A stretch of DNA of 64,000 nucleotides from DASZBX01 sp035943635 (GCA_035943635.1 DASZBX010000007.1:1-64000); one strand, 5' to 3'. Shown: positions 10,928 through 19,802, counted from the first letter of the stretch. Numbers and translations are program-made. Notes: generated by a model not told the origin, from the sequence alone.

Positions 10928-11836
10928 ATGACCGCCCCGTTCGGCGCGCGACTGCGCCACGCCCTCGACACCCGCGGCCCGCTGTGCGTCGGGATCGACC
11001 CGCACTGCGCGCTGCTGCGCGCCTGGGATCTGGGCGACGACGTGGCCGGGCTCGACCGCTTCGCCGGCACCGTGGTCGAGGCCCTGGCCGACCGGGTCGC
11101 GGTGCTCAAACCGCAGTCGGCCTTCTTCGAGCGGTTCGGCTCGCGCGGGGTGGCCGTGCTCGAGCGCACCGTCGCCGACGCCCGCGCGGCCGGCGCGCTG
11201 GTGGTGCTCGACGCCAAGCGCGGCGACGTCGGCTCGACCGTCGAGGCCTACGCGCAGGCCTACCTGGACCCGGCCGCCCCGCTTTTTGCCGACGCTCTGA
11301 CGGCTTCCCCGTACCTGGGCTTCGATTCTTTGGAACCTCTTTACGCTTCGGCCCTGCGGCACGGCGCCGGCGTCTTCGTGCTCGGCTTCACCTCCAACCC
11401 GGAGGGCGCCTCGGTCCAGCGCGCGGTGACCTCGGACGGGACCACCGTGGGCGCCGACATCCTGGGCCGGGCGGCCGCGCGCAACGCCGCCGAACTCGCC
11501 GGAAACCCGGCCGCGGCCGGCCCCGGCGGCCCGATCGCGGCCGCTCAGAACCCGAATGGTCAGGGCCCTGCGATGGGATCGATCGGCGTGGTGCTCGGCG
11601 CCACCATCGCTGACCTGCCCTTCGACCTGAGATGGCTGGCCGGTCCGGTGCTGGCGCCCGGATTCGGCGCGCAGGGCGGCACCGCGGCCGATCTGGCCCG
11701 CATCTTCGCCGCCGCCCCGCGCCTGGTGCTGCCGTCCACCTCCCGCGAGGTGCTCGCCCAGGGCCCGTCCGTGGCCGCGCTGCGGTCGGCGGCGACCAGC
11801 GCGGTTGCCGACTGCCGGGCCGCGCTGAGCTACTAG
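10928..11836 (+). CDS. pyrF: Orotidine 5'-phosphate decarboxylase (type 2)
   Basis: 302-aa enzyme for the last step of UMP synthesis. CVGIDPH near the start, the catalytic LDAKRGDVGST (Lys ~96), LTASPYLGFDSL and the phosphate-binding LAPGFGAQGG are diagnostic of the type 2 actinobacterial form. I chose the ATG at 10928 because GGAG sits six bases upstream and MTAPFGARLR matches the family start; the ATG at 10916 would add only four residues and has no ribosome site. The insert GNPAAAGPGGPIAAAQNPNG near residue 198 is longer than in close relatives. Confidence 0.95.
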   Translation: MTAPFGARLRHALDTRGPLCVGIDPHCALLRAWDLGDDVAGLDRFAGTVVEALADRVAVLKPQSAFFERFGSRGVAVLERTVADARAAGALVVLDAKRGDVGSTVEAYAQAYLDPAAPLFADALTASPYLGFDSLEPLYASALRHGAGVFVLGFTSNPEGASVQRAVTSDGTTVGADILGRAAARNAAELAGNPAAAGPGGPIAAAQNPNGQGPAMGSIGVVLGATIADLPFDLRWLAGPVLAPGFGAQGGTAADLARIFAAAPRLVLPSTSREVLAQGPSVAALRSAATSAVADCRAALSY

Positions 11837-11838
11837 CC

Positions 11839-11855
11839 TGCGGAAAGTCTCCGCA
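11839..11855 (+). terminator. Weak hairpin after pyrF
   Basis: TGCGGA-AAGTC-TCCGCA forms a 6-bp stem two bases past the pyrF stop and is followed by AAGTTTCG. Short and without a proper U-tract, it may attenuate rather than end transcription. Confidence 0.35.
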
Positions 11856-12127
11856 AAGTTTCGCTTGGGAAAGCCGCCCCGCATCGGTACAGTCCCGCCC
11901 AAATCGGGTCACCCGCGACGGTGAATCGCCAGATCCGGTGCACGCATTGCCGCAGACTCCGGTACGCTCCGGTTTTATCGCAGCCCAGCGGGGGTGTCTT
12001 CTTGCCATCAGCGCTGGAAGCGACTAGGTTCCGGCAACGGACCACCGAGCCAATTGACCGTGCGTACCACAACGGGTGATCGGTTCAACAAGTCAAAATC
12101 CATTTCGACGTCATGAGGTGAATTGGC

Positions 12128-12451
12128 GTGGCTCTTCCCACTCTCACTCCCGAGCAGCGCACCGCGGCGCTGGAGAAGGCCGCAGCGGCCCGGCGTGAGC
12201 GCGCCGAGATCAAGAACCGACTCAAGCACTCCGGCGCCTCGCTGTCCGAGGTCGTCGCCGAGGGTCGCAAGAACGAGGTAGTCGGCAAGATGAAGGTCTC
12301 GGCGCTGCTCGAGTCCCTGCCGGGAGTCGGCAAGGTCCGTGCGAAGCAGATCATGGAACGGCTTTCCATCTCCGAGACCCGCCGGGTCCGGGGCCTGGGC
12401 GCCAACCAGATCGCCGCCCTGGAGAAGGAATTCGGCGGTCCGGCGAAGTAA
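12128..12451 (+). CDS. mihF: Integration host factor, actinobacterial type (mIHF/sIHF)
   Basis: 107-aa nucleoid-associated DNA-binding protein, unrelated in fold to E. coli IHF. The N-terminal basic helix (PEQRTAALEKAAAARRERAE) and the helix-two-turn-helix region LLESLPGVGKVRAKQIMERL followed by SISETRRVRGLGANQ are nearly identical to Mycobacterium and Streptomyces homologues. The GTG at 12128 follows a strong GAGGTGA. It compacts DNA and influences development and secondary metabolism in Streptomyces. The order pyrF-mihF-gmk-rpoZ is conserved. The 291-base gap upstream probably holds its promoter, which I cannot place. Confidence 0.96.
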   Translation: MALPTLTPEQRTAALEKAAAARRERAEIKNRLKHSGASLSEVVAEGRKNEVVGKMKVSALLESLPGVGKVRAKQIMERLSISETRRVRGLGANQIAALEKEFGGPAK

Positions 12452-12491
12452 GCGCTTCCGGCGGGAGCCGCCCACAAGGCGCGCTCCGGCC

Positions 12492-12516
12492 GACCCGGTG
12501 CGGGCACACCGGGGTC
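12492..12516 (+). terminator. Probable mihF terminator
   Basis: GACCCGGTG (12492-12500) pairs with CACCGGGGTC (12507-12516) with one bulged G and a six-base loop, 40 bases past the mihF stop. A second perfect stem CCCGGACG/CGTCCGGG lies at 12562-12590, so termination may be two-stage. Confidence 0.5.
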
Positions 12517-12702
12517 GGGGACGGGTACCACCGGTACTTACACTCGGCCCGCCGATGTCCGCCCGGACGCCCGGTTGACGGTCGTCCGGGGGACTGATCC
12601 CCGGCGGGTCTGCACGCCGAACGCTTCACCCGACGCAGCCGGTCCTCTCCGGCCGGCCGCGTCCACGCATGCCGGGGCGACGGAAGGCCCCGTGCTTTCC
12701 GG

Positions 12703-12708
12703 TACCCT
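12703..12708 (+). promoter_or_regulatory. -10 element giving a leaderless gmk transcript (candidate)
   Basis: TACCCT fits TANNNT and ends eight bases before the gmk GTG, so transcription would begin at or next to the start codon. No Shine-Dalgarno precedes that GTG, which supports a leaderless reading. Confidence 0.4.
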
Positions 12709-12716
12709 CGGTATGC

Positions 12717-13313
12717 GTGAGCTCAGTTGACTTTCCCGCGCACGCTCCGGCTGCGCCGCACCACCCTCGCCGGCTGGTGGTCCTGTCCGGCCCGTCCGGG
12801 GTCGGCAAGAGCACCGTGCTGAGCCATCTGCGCGACCGGCACCCCGAGATCTGGCTGTCGGTCTCCGCCACCACCAGGCTGCCGCGCCCGGGCGAGGTGG
12901 ACGGGCTGCACTACTTCTTCACCGCCCCGGACCAGTTCGACAAACTCCGGGACAACGGCGAACTGCTCGAGTGGGCCGAGTTCGCCGGCAACCGCTACGG
13001 CACCCCCCGCCAGCCCGTGCTCGACCGGCTGGCCACCGGGACCCCGACCCTGCTGGAGATCGAACTCGAGGGCGCCCGCCAGGTGCGGGCCGCGATGCCC
13101 GAGGCGCTGCAGGTCTTCCTCGCCCCGCCCAGCTGGGACGAACTCGTCCGCCGGCTGGTCGGCCGGGGCACCGAGCCGCCGGACGTGATCGAGCGGCGGC
13201 TGGCCGCGGCCCGGGTGGAGCTGACCGCGGAGTCCGAGTTCGACCTGACCCTGGTCAACACGTCGGTCGAGGACGTCGCGGGCGAACTGCTAATGTTGAT
13301 GGGCCAGAGTTGA
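12717..13313 (+). CDS. gmk: Guanylate kinase
   Basis: 198-aa nucleoside monophosphate kinase phosphorylating GMP to GDP. Walker A GPSGVGKST (residues 25-33), the GMP-binding SVSATTRLPRPGEVDGLHY and EWAEFAGNRYGTP segments and the lid region VGRGTEPPDVIERRL are present. The GTG at 12717 is preferred to an upstream ATG at 12669: it gives a normal length, and a TANNNT -10 lies eight bases upstream, consistent with a leaderless mRNA. It sits upstream of rpoZ as in other actinobacteria. Confidence 0.94.
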   Translation: MSSVDFPAHAPAAPHHPRRLVVLSGPSGVGKSTVLSHLRDRHPEIWLSVSATTRLPRPGEVDGLHYFFTAPDQFDKLRDNGELLEWAEFAGNRYGTPRQPVLDRLATGTPTLLEIELEGARQVRAAMPEALQVFLAPPSWDELVRRLVGRGTEPPDVIERRLAAARVELTAESEFDLTLVNTSVEDVAGELLMLMGQS

Positions 13314-13431
13314 GCAGGCCGTGGGCCGCGGGCGCGCCGGACCGGCGCCCGGCCCGAGCGGTCCGCCCCGGCACTCGCGGCGGCCGGCCCGCCGCACCCG
13401 ACGAAGCAACCGGAAGGGTCCTGAAGAACAC

Positions 13432-13698
13432 ATGTCCGTGACCGAGCCTGAAGGCATCATCAACCCGCCGATCGACGAACTGCTCGAAGCCACCGACTCC
13501 AAGTACAGCCTGGTCATCTACGCGGCCAAGCGGGCCCGCCAGATCAACGCCTACTACTCCCAGCTCGGCGAGGGCCTGCTCGAGTACGTCGGCCCGCTCG
13601 TCGACACCCACGTGCACGAGAAGCCGCTGTCCATCGCGCTGCGCGAGATCAACGCGGGCCTGCTGACCGCCGAGCCGTTCGAGGTCGTCACCACCTGA
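13432..13698 (+). CDS. rpoZ: RNA polymerase omega subunit
   Basis: 88-aa omega subunit that chaperones beta' into RNA polymerase. The conserved core PIDELLEATDSKYSLVIYAA, KRARQIN and the C-terminal KPLSIALREINAGLL are clear. The ATG at 13432 (MSVTEPEG) is preceded by GGAAGGG at a rather long distance and by GAAGAA nearer the start. Long upstream in-frame sequence is arginine/proline-rich and unlike the family, so it was excluded. Confidence 0.96.
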   Translation: MSVTEPEGIINPPIDELLEATDSKYSLVIYAAKRARQINAYYSQLGEGLLEYVGPLVDTHVHEKPLSIALREINAGLLTAEPFEVVTT

Positions 13699-14059
13699 GC
13701 CGCCCGGCCGGGGCCGGTCCCCGGTCGGCGCGCGGCGCCGTCGCGCGCCGCGGGAATGTTACGTGCCTGGTCTGCCCGCCGGCGGGACAACCGGCGGGCC
13801 GGGCGCGATGTCCGCGCCCACCGCTTCGCCGGTGCGGCGCGCCGGTTGCGTACAACCGGGAAGCCGGATGAGTACGTGCAGATGCACGGGTGCGCGGGAC
13901 CTGCGCCCGCAGCCGCAGCCCGTGGTGCGGCAATCCGGGGCACGGCGCGCGTGATCGCGCGGGGAACGTTTGACTAGTCACCAGGCCGGGTGCGTCTCCC
14001 GGTGACCGCGGACCGGGCTCGTTCCCGGCCCGAGCCGTCGAGTCCGTGGGAGGATCGCC
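13699..14059. other. 361-base gap between rpoZ and coaBC
   Basis: No gene seen. It holds the rpoZ terminator (13727-13749), a second perfect 9-bp hairpin GCCCGCCGG/CCGGCGGGC (13774-13799), and the coaBC ribosome site GGGAGGATC just before 14060. The strong hairpins suggest coaBC is transcribed separately from its own, unlocated promoter. Confidence 0.6.
13727..13749 (+). terminator. rpoZ terminator
   Basis: Perfect 8-bp stem GGCGCGCG/CGCGCGCC with a seven-base loop, 28 bases after the rpoZ stop, backed up by the 13774-13799 hairpin. No U-tract. Confidence 0.55.
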
Positions 14060-15358
14060 GTGGCAGCCGAACCAGTGCCGGCAAAACCCCGAGTCGTGCT
14101 GGGCGTGGCCGGGGGGATCGCCGCGTACAAGGCCTGCGAGCTGCTGCGCCGGCTGACCGAGTCCGGGCACGACGTGCAGGTCGTGCCGACCGCCGCCGCC
14201 CTGAACTTCGTCGGCGCGCCGACCTGGGAGGCCCTGTCCGGCCACCCGGTCGCCACCGAGGTGTGGACCGACGTCGCGCACGTGCCGCACGTGCGCCTGG
14301 GCCAGGGCGCGGACCTGGTCCTGGTCGCCCCGGCCACCGCGGACCTGCTGGCCAAGGCCGCGCACGGCCTGGCCGACGACCTGCTGACCAACACCCTGCT
14401 GACCGCGCGCTGTCCGGTCGTCTTCGCCCCCGCGATGCACACCGAGATGTGGCAGCACCCGGCCACCGTGGAGAACGTCGCGACGTTGCGCCGGCGCGGC
14501 GCGATCGTGCTGGACCCGGCCTCCGGGCGGCTGACCGGAGCCGACACCGGCCCGGGCCGGCTGCCGGACCCGGGGGAGATCTTCGAGCTGGCCGCCGCCG
14601 TGCTGCGCCGCGGCGGCCCGGTCCCGGCGGATCTGACCGGCCTTCAGATCACGGTTTCGGCCGGAGGCACCAGAGAGCCGCTGGACCCGGTACGCTATCT
14701 CGGCAATCGTTCATCCGGAATTCAGGGTTACGCACTGGCGAAGGCAGCGCTCGCTCGCGGCGCCGAGGTCACGCTGGTGTCGGCGAACACCGCCCTGCCC
14801 GATCCGGCCGGGGCGAAAGTGGTCAGGGTGGGCACCACGGCGGAACTCGCCGCCGCGGTCACCCTCGCCGCGAGCGGGGCGGACGTGGTCGTGATGGCCG
14901 CCGCCGTGGCCGACTTCCGGCCGGTGGACTACGCCGCCAGCAAGATCAAGAAGACCGACGAGACCTCCGCCCCGGTGCTCGAACTCGCCCAGAACCCGCA
15001 CGTGCTGCGCGGGCTGGTGCGCGCCCGGGCCGAGCGCGAGCAGGCGGCGCGAGGCCAGGACGGACCGGCCCGGACGCCGCCCGCGCCGGTGCGCCAGACC
15101 ATCGTCGGCTTCGCCGCCGAGACCGGCGACGCGCAGCACTCCGCGCTGGAACTGGGCGAACGCAAACTGGCCGACTACGGCGTGGACCTGCTCGTGGTCA
15201 ACGAGGTCGGCCCGGACAAGGTCTTCGGGCTCGAGCACACCGAGGCGGTGATCTTCGAGGCCGGCGCAGGGCGCACGGCGGTCCCGCCGGGCTCGAAGGC
15301 GGCGCTTGCGGATGCGGTCTGGGACGCGGTGCTCGCCCGGCGTGCGCCCCGCCGCTGA
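14060..15358 (+). CDS. coaBC: Phosphopantothenoylcysteine decarboxylase / phosphopantothenate-cysteine ligase
   Basis: 432-aa bifunctional coenzyme A enzyme. The N-terminal flavodoxin-like CoaC half shows LGVAGGIAAYKACELLRRL, APATADLLAK and PAMHTEMW. The C-terminal CoaB half has SAGGTREPLDPVRYLGN, AAAVADFRP and the catalytic lysine motif SKIKK. One oddity is RSSGIQGYALA where the family usually has RSSGK(M/Q)G; the Lys is Ile here. A 20-residue insert (REQAARGQDGPARTPP) lies before VRQTIVGFAAET. The GTG at 14060 follows GGGAGG at good distance. Confidence 0.95.
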   Translation: MAAEPVPAKPRVVLGVAGGIAAYKACELLRRLTESGHDVQVVPTAAALNFVGAPTWEALSGHPVATEVWTDVAHVPHVRLGQGADLVLVAPATADLLAKAAHGLADDLLTNTLLTARCPVVFAPAMHTEMWQHPATVENVATLRRRGAIVLDPASGRLTGADTGPGRLPDPGEIFELAAAVLRRGGPVPADLTGLQITVSAGGTREPLDPVRYLGNRSSGIQGYALAKAALARGAEVTLVSANTALPDPAGAKVVRVGTTAELAAAVTLAASGADVVVMAAAVADFRPVDYAASKIKKTDETSAPVLELAQNPHVLRGLVRARAEREQAARGQDGPARTPPAPVRQTIVGFAAETGDAQHSALELGERKLADYGVDLLVVNEVGPDKVFGLEHTEAVIFEAGAGRTAVPPGSKAALADAVWDAVLARRAPRR

Positions 15359-15575
15359 CCCCCGCTATCGTGGTTCCAGCGGAACGGGGCTGGTCCGACG
15401 GCCGGTGGCCACCATGCGGGCGGTGCGGGAGGGATCCGGGCGCACCCGGCAGAATGGGTCAACCACCGGGGCGAGTAGCCGTCGTCACACAGCATCCGGC
15501 CGCGTACCCATGGTTAGATTGGTTCTGCTGTTCCATCGAATAAGTCAGCAGCCGCTGCATGAAGGAGTCGTGGAA

Positions 15576-16784
15576 GTGGTCCGTCCCGCAACCGATCGCC
15601 GTTTGTTCACCTCGGAATCCGTGACCGAGGGACACCCCGACAAGATCGCCGATCAGATCTCGGACTCGATCCTGGACGCCCTGCTCGCCGAGGACCCGAA
15701 CTCCCGGGTCGCGGTCGAGACGCTGATCACCACCGGCCAGGTGCACATCGCCGGCGAGGTGACCACCAGCGGCTGGGCCGACATCCCGACGATCGTCCGG
15801 GAGAAGATCCTGGCGATCGGCTACGACTCGTCCAAGAAGGGCTTCGACGGCGCCTCCTGCGGCGTGTCGGTGTCGATCGGGTCGCAGTCCCCGGACATCG
15901 CCCAGGGCGTGGACTCGGCCTACGAGACCCGGCACGAGGGCGGCGGCGAGGACGAGCTCGACCGCCAGGGCGCCGGCGACCAGGGCCTGATGTTCGGCTA
16001 CGCCTGCTCGGACACCCCCGAGCTGATGCCGCTGCCGATCGCGCTGGCGCACCGGCTCGCGCGCCGGCTGACCCAGGTGCGCAAGGACGGCACCGTGGCC
16101 TACCTGCGCCCGGACGGCAAGACCCAGGTCACCATCGAGTACGACGGGGACCGCCCGGTCCGGCTGGACACGGTCGTGGTCTCCTCCCAGCACGCCTCGG
16201 ACATCGACCTGGCCACCCTGCTCACCCCGGACATCAAAGAGTTCGTGGTCGACAAGGAGCTGGCCGGCCTGGAGCTGGCCACCGAGGGCTACAAGCTGCT
16301 GGTCAACCCGACCGGCCGGTTCGAGATCGGCGGCCCGATGGGCGACGCCGGGCTGACCGGCCGCAAGATCATCGTGGACACCTACGGCGGGATGGCCCGG
16401 CACGGCGGCGGCGCCTTCTCCGGCAAGGACCCGTCCAAGGTGGACCGCTCGGCCGCGTACGCGATGCGCTGGGTGGCCAAGAACGTGGTCGCCGCGGGCC
16501 TGGCCACCCGGGTCGAGGTGCAGGTGGCCTACGCGATCGGCAAGGCCGAGCCGGTCGGCCTGTTCGTGGAGACCTTCGGCACCGAGACCGTGCCGGTGGA
16601 CCGGATCCAGCAGGCGGTGACCGCGGTGTTCGACCTGCGCCCGGCCGCGATCATCCGCGACCTGGACCTCAAGCGCCCGATCTACGCCCAGACCGCCGCC
16701 TACGGGCACTTCGGCCGGGAGATCGCCGACTTCACCTGGGAGCGGCTGGACCGGGTCGACGCGCTCAAGCGCGAGCTGTCCTGA
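15576..16784 (+). CDS. metK: S-adenosylmethionine synthetase
   Basis: 402-aa enzyme making S-adenosylmethionine from methionine and ATP. ESVTEGHPDKIADQISDSIL, GYDSSKKGFDGASCGV, GAGDQGLMFGYA and GGGAFSGKDPSKVDRSAAY are diagnostic and complete. Of the closely spaced starts, the GTG at 15576 has AAGGAG exactly eight bases upstream; the GTG at 15570 is only two bases from it. A TAGATT at 15515-15520 is a possible -10. The leader 15359-15575 shows no SAM riboswitch that I can recognise. Confidence 0.97.
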   Translation: MVRPATDRRLFTSESVTEGHPDKIADQISDSILDALLAEDPNSRVAVETLITTGQVHIAGEVTTSGWADIPTIVREKILAIGYDSSKKGFDGASCGVSVSIGSQSPDIAQGVDSAYETRHEGGGEDELDRQGAGDQGLMFGYACSDTPELMPLPIALAHRLARRLTQVRKDGTVAYLRPDGKTQVTIEYDGDRPVRLDTVVVSSQHASDIDLATLLTPDIKEFVVDKELAGLELATEGYKLLVNPTGRFEIGGPMGDAGLTGRKIIVDTYGGMARHGGGAFSGKDPSKVDRSAAYAMRWVAKNVVAAGLATRVEVQVAYAIGKAEPVGLFVETFGTETVPVDRIQQAVTAVFDLRPAAIIRDLDLKRPIYAQTAAYGHFGREIADFTWERLDRVDALKRELS

Positions 16785-16851
16785 CCGTGCGGCGCGCGGC
16801 GGGCGCGGTGGTCCGCGGCTGCTGTCCGACCGTTCCGGTACAACGGGAAGC

Positions 16852-18939
16852 ATGCACAACCCGGTGAGTCCCGATCCCCCGGCCGCGTCCTCGGGCCCGC
16901 ATGAGCAGCTTGCGCTCATGCGGGCCGAGGTGCGTAAGGTGGCCGCCGGCAAGGACCCGGACCCCGATGCGCAGGAGCCGGCGGCGGTGCTCCCGGTCGC
17001 GCGGGTGGTCGTGGACGTGGACCCCTCGCATCTGGACCGGCTCTGGGACTACGCGGTGCCGGCCAAGCTGGACCAGGCCGCGCAGCCGGGCGTGCGGGTC
17101 CGGGTGCTCTTCCACGGGCAGTCGGTGGACGGGTTCCTCTGGGACCGGGTGGCCCGCAGCGAGTTCGCCGGGGCGCTGACCCCGCTCAAGGCGGTGGTCT
17201 CGCCCGAACCGGTGCTCTCCGCGCCGATCGCGGGCCTGGCCCGGGCGGTGGCCGACGCGTACGCGGGCACCCTGTCGGACGTGCTGCGGGTGGCCGTGCC
17301 GCCCCGGCATGCGGCGACCGAGAAGAAACCGGGCAGCGTCCCGGACGGCAAGCTGGACACGGATCTGAACCGGGCGGCCTGGGCCCCGTACGAGGGCGGC
17401 CCGGCGCTGCTCGACGCCCTCGCGGCCGGGCTGCACCCGCGCGCGGTCTGGACCGCGCTGCCGGGCCTGGACTGGACCGCGCCGCTGGCCGCGGCCGCGC
17501 ACGCGACCCTGGCCACCGGCCGCGGCGTGGTGCTGCTGGTGCCGGACGGCCGGGACGTGGGCCGGCTCGACAGCGCGCTGACCGAGGCCTTCGGCCGCGA
17601 CGACCTGCACCTGGCGCTGACCGCCGACCTGGGCCCGTCCGAGCGGTACCGGCGCTGGCTGGCGCTGCGGCGCGGGCAGGTGCGCTGCGTGGTCGGCACC
17701 CGGACCGCCGTGTACGCGCCGGTGGCCGACCTCGGGCTGATCGCGATGTGGGACGACGGCGACCCCGGTTTCGCCGAACGGGTCGCGCCCTACGCCCATG
17801 CCCGCGAGGTGATGACGCTGCGCGCGCACCGCGAGCACGCGGGCGCGCTGATCGGCGGGCACAGCGTCACGGCCGAGGGCGCCCAGCTGATCTCCCGGCG
17901 CTGGGCCCGGCCGCTGTCCGCGCTGCGCGCGCAGGTGACCGCACACCGGGCGATGGTGCGCACGGCCGAGGACGACCACTCCCGGGACCAGGTCCCGGCC
18001 GCGGCCGCGGCCCGGCTGCCGGGCGTGGCGTGGCGGGTCGCGCGGGACGGCCTGCAGCGCGGCCCGGTCCTGGTGCAGACTCCGCGGGCCGGGTACCTGC
18101 CGTCGCTCGCGTGCGTGCGCTGCCGGGAACCGGCCGTGTGCGTGTACTGCCGCGGTCCGCTGGAACTGGCCGCGCGCAACGGCGTCGCGGGTTGCAAGTG
18201 GTGCGCGAAGCAGGCCGCGAACTGGCAGTGCCCGCGCTGCGGCAGCGGCCGGTTCCGGGCCCGCGCGGTCGGTGTGGCCCGCGGCGCGGAGGAGCTCGGC
18301 CGCGCCTTCCCGGGCGTGCCGGTACTGGTCAGCAGTGCGGGCCGGATCCTGGAACGGGTCGGGTCGAGCCCGGCCCTGGTGCTGGCCACCCCGGGCGCCG
18401 AACCGGTGGCCGAGGACGGGTACGCGGCGGTGCTGCTGCTCGACGGCGACCTGCTGCTCGGCCTGCCGAACCTGCGGGCCGGCGAGCAGGCGCTGCGCCG
18501 CTGGCTGGCCGCGGCGGCGCTGGCCCGGCCGGCTTCGCGCGAGGGCCGGGTGGTGCTGGCCGCGGAGCCCTCGGCGCCCGCGGTCCAGGCGCTGGTGCGC
18601 TGGGACCCGGCCGGGTTCGCCCGCCGGGAGCTGGCCGACCGGGCCGAACTCGGGTATCCGCCCGCGGCCCGCCTGGCCGAGCTGACCGGGACGTACCAGG
18701 CCGTGGTCGACCTGCTCGGCCTGGCCGAGTTCCCGGAGCAGGCCGAGGTGCTCGGCCCGAACGAGCTGGCCGAGCCCGGCCCGGACGGCGAGGGGAAGAT
18801 GTACCGGGCGCTGGTGCGGGCGTCGGCTGCGGAGGGGCGGGCGCTGGCTGCCGCGCTCAAGGCCGCGCAGGGGGTTCGGACGGCCAGGAGCGAGCCGGAT
18901 TTCGTGCGGGTGCGGATCGATCCGGTGGACCTGGCGTGA
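16852..18939 (+). CDS. priA: PriA-family primosome protein, helicase motifs degenerate
   Basis: 695-aa homologue of the replication-restart protein PriA. The N-terminal 3'-end-binding domain (VVVDVDPSHLDRLWDYAVP, GVRVRVLFHGQ, GFLWDR) and the zinc region (eight cysteines in CVRCREPAVCVYC and CKWCAK...CPRCGSG, about residues 418-470) are kept. Walker A is lost: the position reads LLVPDGRDVGRL, and the DEAH motif reads MWDDGD. This loss is typical of actinobacterial PriA, which is considered helicase-dead, so a structural primosome role is likely. A ~45-residue acidic leader precedes the conserved domain. It forms the end of the metK block. Confidence 0.92.
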   Translation: MHNPVSPDPPAASSGPHEQLALMRAEVRKVAAGKDPDPDAQEPAAVLPVARVVVDVDPSHLDRLWDYAVPAKLDQAAQPGVRVRVLFHGQSVDGFLWDRVARSEFAGALTPLKAVVSPEPVLSAPIAGLARAVADAYAGTLSDVLRVAVPPRHAATEKKPGSVPDGKLDTDLNRAAWAPYEGGPALLDALAAGLHPRAVWTALPGLDWTAPLAAAAHATLATGRGVVLLVPDGRDVGRLDSALTEAFGRDDLHLALTADLGPSERYRRWLALRRGQVRCVVGTRTAVYAPVADLGLIAMWDDGDPGFAERVAPYAHAREVMTLRAHREHAGALIGGHSVTAEGAQLISRRWARPLSALRAQVTAHRAMVRTAEDDHSRDQVPAAAAARLPGVAWRVARDGLQRGPVLVQTPRAGYLPSLACVRCREPAVCVYCRGPLELAARNGVAGCKWCAKQAANWQCPRCGSGRFRARAVGVARGAEELGRAFPGVPVLVSSAGRILERVGSSPALVLATPGAEPVAEDGYAAVLLLDGDLLLGLPNLRAGEQALRRWLAAAALARPASREGRVVLAAEPSAPAVQALVRWDPAGFARRELADRAELGYPPAARLAELTGTYQAVVDLLGLAEFPEQAEVLGPNELAEPGPDGEGKMYRALVRASAAEGRALAAALKAAQGVRTARSEPDFVRVRIDPVDLA

Positions 18940-18994
18940 GGTGGGGCTTTGTCGGGGCCCGGGTTTTCGCCAGAGCCTAGACCTGGGCCCGGCG

Positions 18995-19039
18995 CGCCTG
19001 GGAAACCGGTGCTTCTTCGCGGGCGAAGCGGTTTAGGCG
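18995..19039. terminator. Bidirectional terminator between priA and the Uma2 gene
   Basis: A stacked hairpin in the convergent gap: CGCCT, AAACC and GCTTC on the left pair with a continuous GAAGC-GGTTT-AGGCG on the right, leaving two 3-base bulges (GGG and GGT) on the left arm. An outer AGACCT/AGGTCT pair (18979-18984, 19041-19046) could extend it. Confidence 0.6.
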
Positions 19040-19073
19040 GAGGTCTTGCCGGGCGCTGAACGAAGGCCTTTGG

Positions 19074-19661
19074 TCAGAACCGGTCGATCTTCGTCAGGTC
19101 GATGTCGATCGGGAACGGCATGGTCAGCTCCAGCCGATCGTGATAGGTGCCGGTCAGCTTGTAGGCCTGCGTGTCCGGGACCAGTTCGTACACGCTGACG
19201 GCGGCCTTGCCCTCGATCTTCTCGACCAGCCAGAAGTGCAGGATCCCGGCCTCGGCGTAGAGCGAGGGCTTACGGTTCTTGTCGCGTTCGCGTGATTCCG
19301 GGGAGACCACCTCGATAACCAGGGCGACGTCTTCCGGCCGGTAATCGGTCTGGTCGAATCCGCGATCGCCGGTCGCGCGGGTGATCATGAGATCGGGCTC
19401 GGGCCGTTGGCGAGGAGCCAAGGTCACCGTCATCTCCCGCCGAACTCTGAACTCCGCCGACGCGGCGGTTCGCAACGCGTATTCCAGCAGAGAGATCATG
19501 CTCATGTGGAACAAAGCTTGAGGAGTCACGAGGACTAGGCTCCCGTCAATCATCTCCGTGTGTGGTGGCAGACCAGGGAGCCGGTCGAGATCCTCTGCCA
19601 CGAAGCCCTTGTGTGGCGGAACAAGCCACGTCGGAAACGGTTCGACGCTCATGAGGGTCAT
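19074..19661 (-). CDS. Uma2-family putative endonuclease (PD-(D/E)XK fold)
   Basis: 195-aa member of the Uma2 (DUF820) family, predicted from fold to be restriction-endonuclease-like. The core PEPDLMI, then ALVIEVVSPESRERD with downstream KPSLYAEAGILHFWLVE, supplies the D-ExV-type catalytic positions. These genes are abundant in actinobacteria and cyanobacteria and no biological role is firmly known. The ATG at 19661 is chosen for GGAGG four bases upstream; in-frame sequence beyond it is not Uma2-like. The ATG at 19652 is also possible. It stands alone on the minus strand. Confidence 0.88.
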   Translation of the reverse strand: MTLMSVEPFPTWLVPPHKGFVAEDLDRLPGLPPHTEMIDGSLVLVTPQALFHMSMISLLEYALRTAASAEFRVRREMTVTLAPRQRPEPDLMITRATGDRGFDQTDYRPEDVALVIEVVSPESRERDKNRKPSLYAEAGILHFWLVEKIEGKAAVSVYELVPDTQAYKLTGTYHDRLELTMPFPIDIDLTKIDRF

Positions 19662-19767
19662 GCTACCTCCACTGACTACGGCACTGCCTGCTTGCCCGGA
19701 AAGTATTTCCAATCCGGCCCCATGCGCGTTCGAATTTCTGTTCTGGATCACCCGATCGAGTGATCTT

Positions 19768-19802
19768 CCCGGCGGTGACCAGGGAAATCGGCCACCGCCG
19801 GG
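19768..19802 (-). terminator. Terminator of the secreted protein gene
   Basis: Perfect 10-bp stem CCCGGCGGTG/CACCGCCGGG with a 15-base loop, 12 bases past the stop at 19815. A second inverted repeat GATCAC-GTGATC (19746-19765) follows on the minus strand. Confidence 0.7.

Noticed and set aside
13981..14458. Minus-strand ORF over the coaBC start
   Set aside because: Shadow of coaBC; no coding features.
15359..15575. SAM riboswitch in the metK leader
   Set aside because: No SAM-I, II or IV-like conserved core or pairing pattern is visible; only a possible -10 and the ribosome site.
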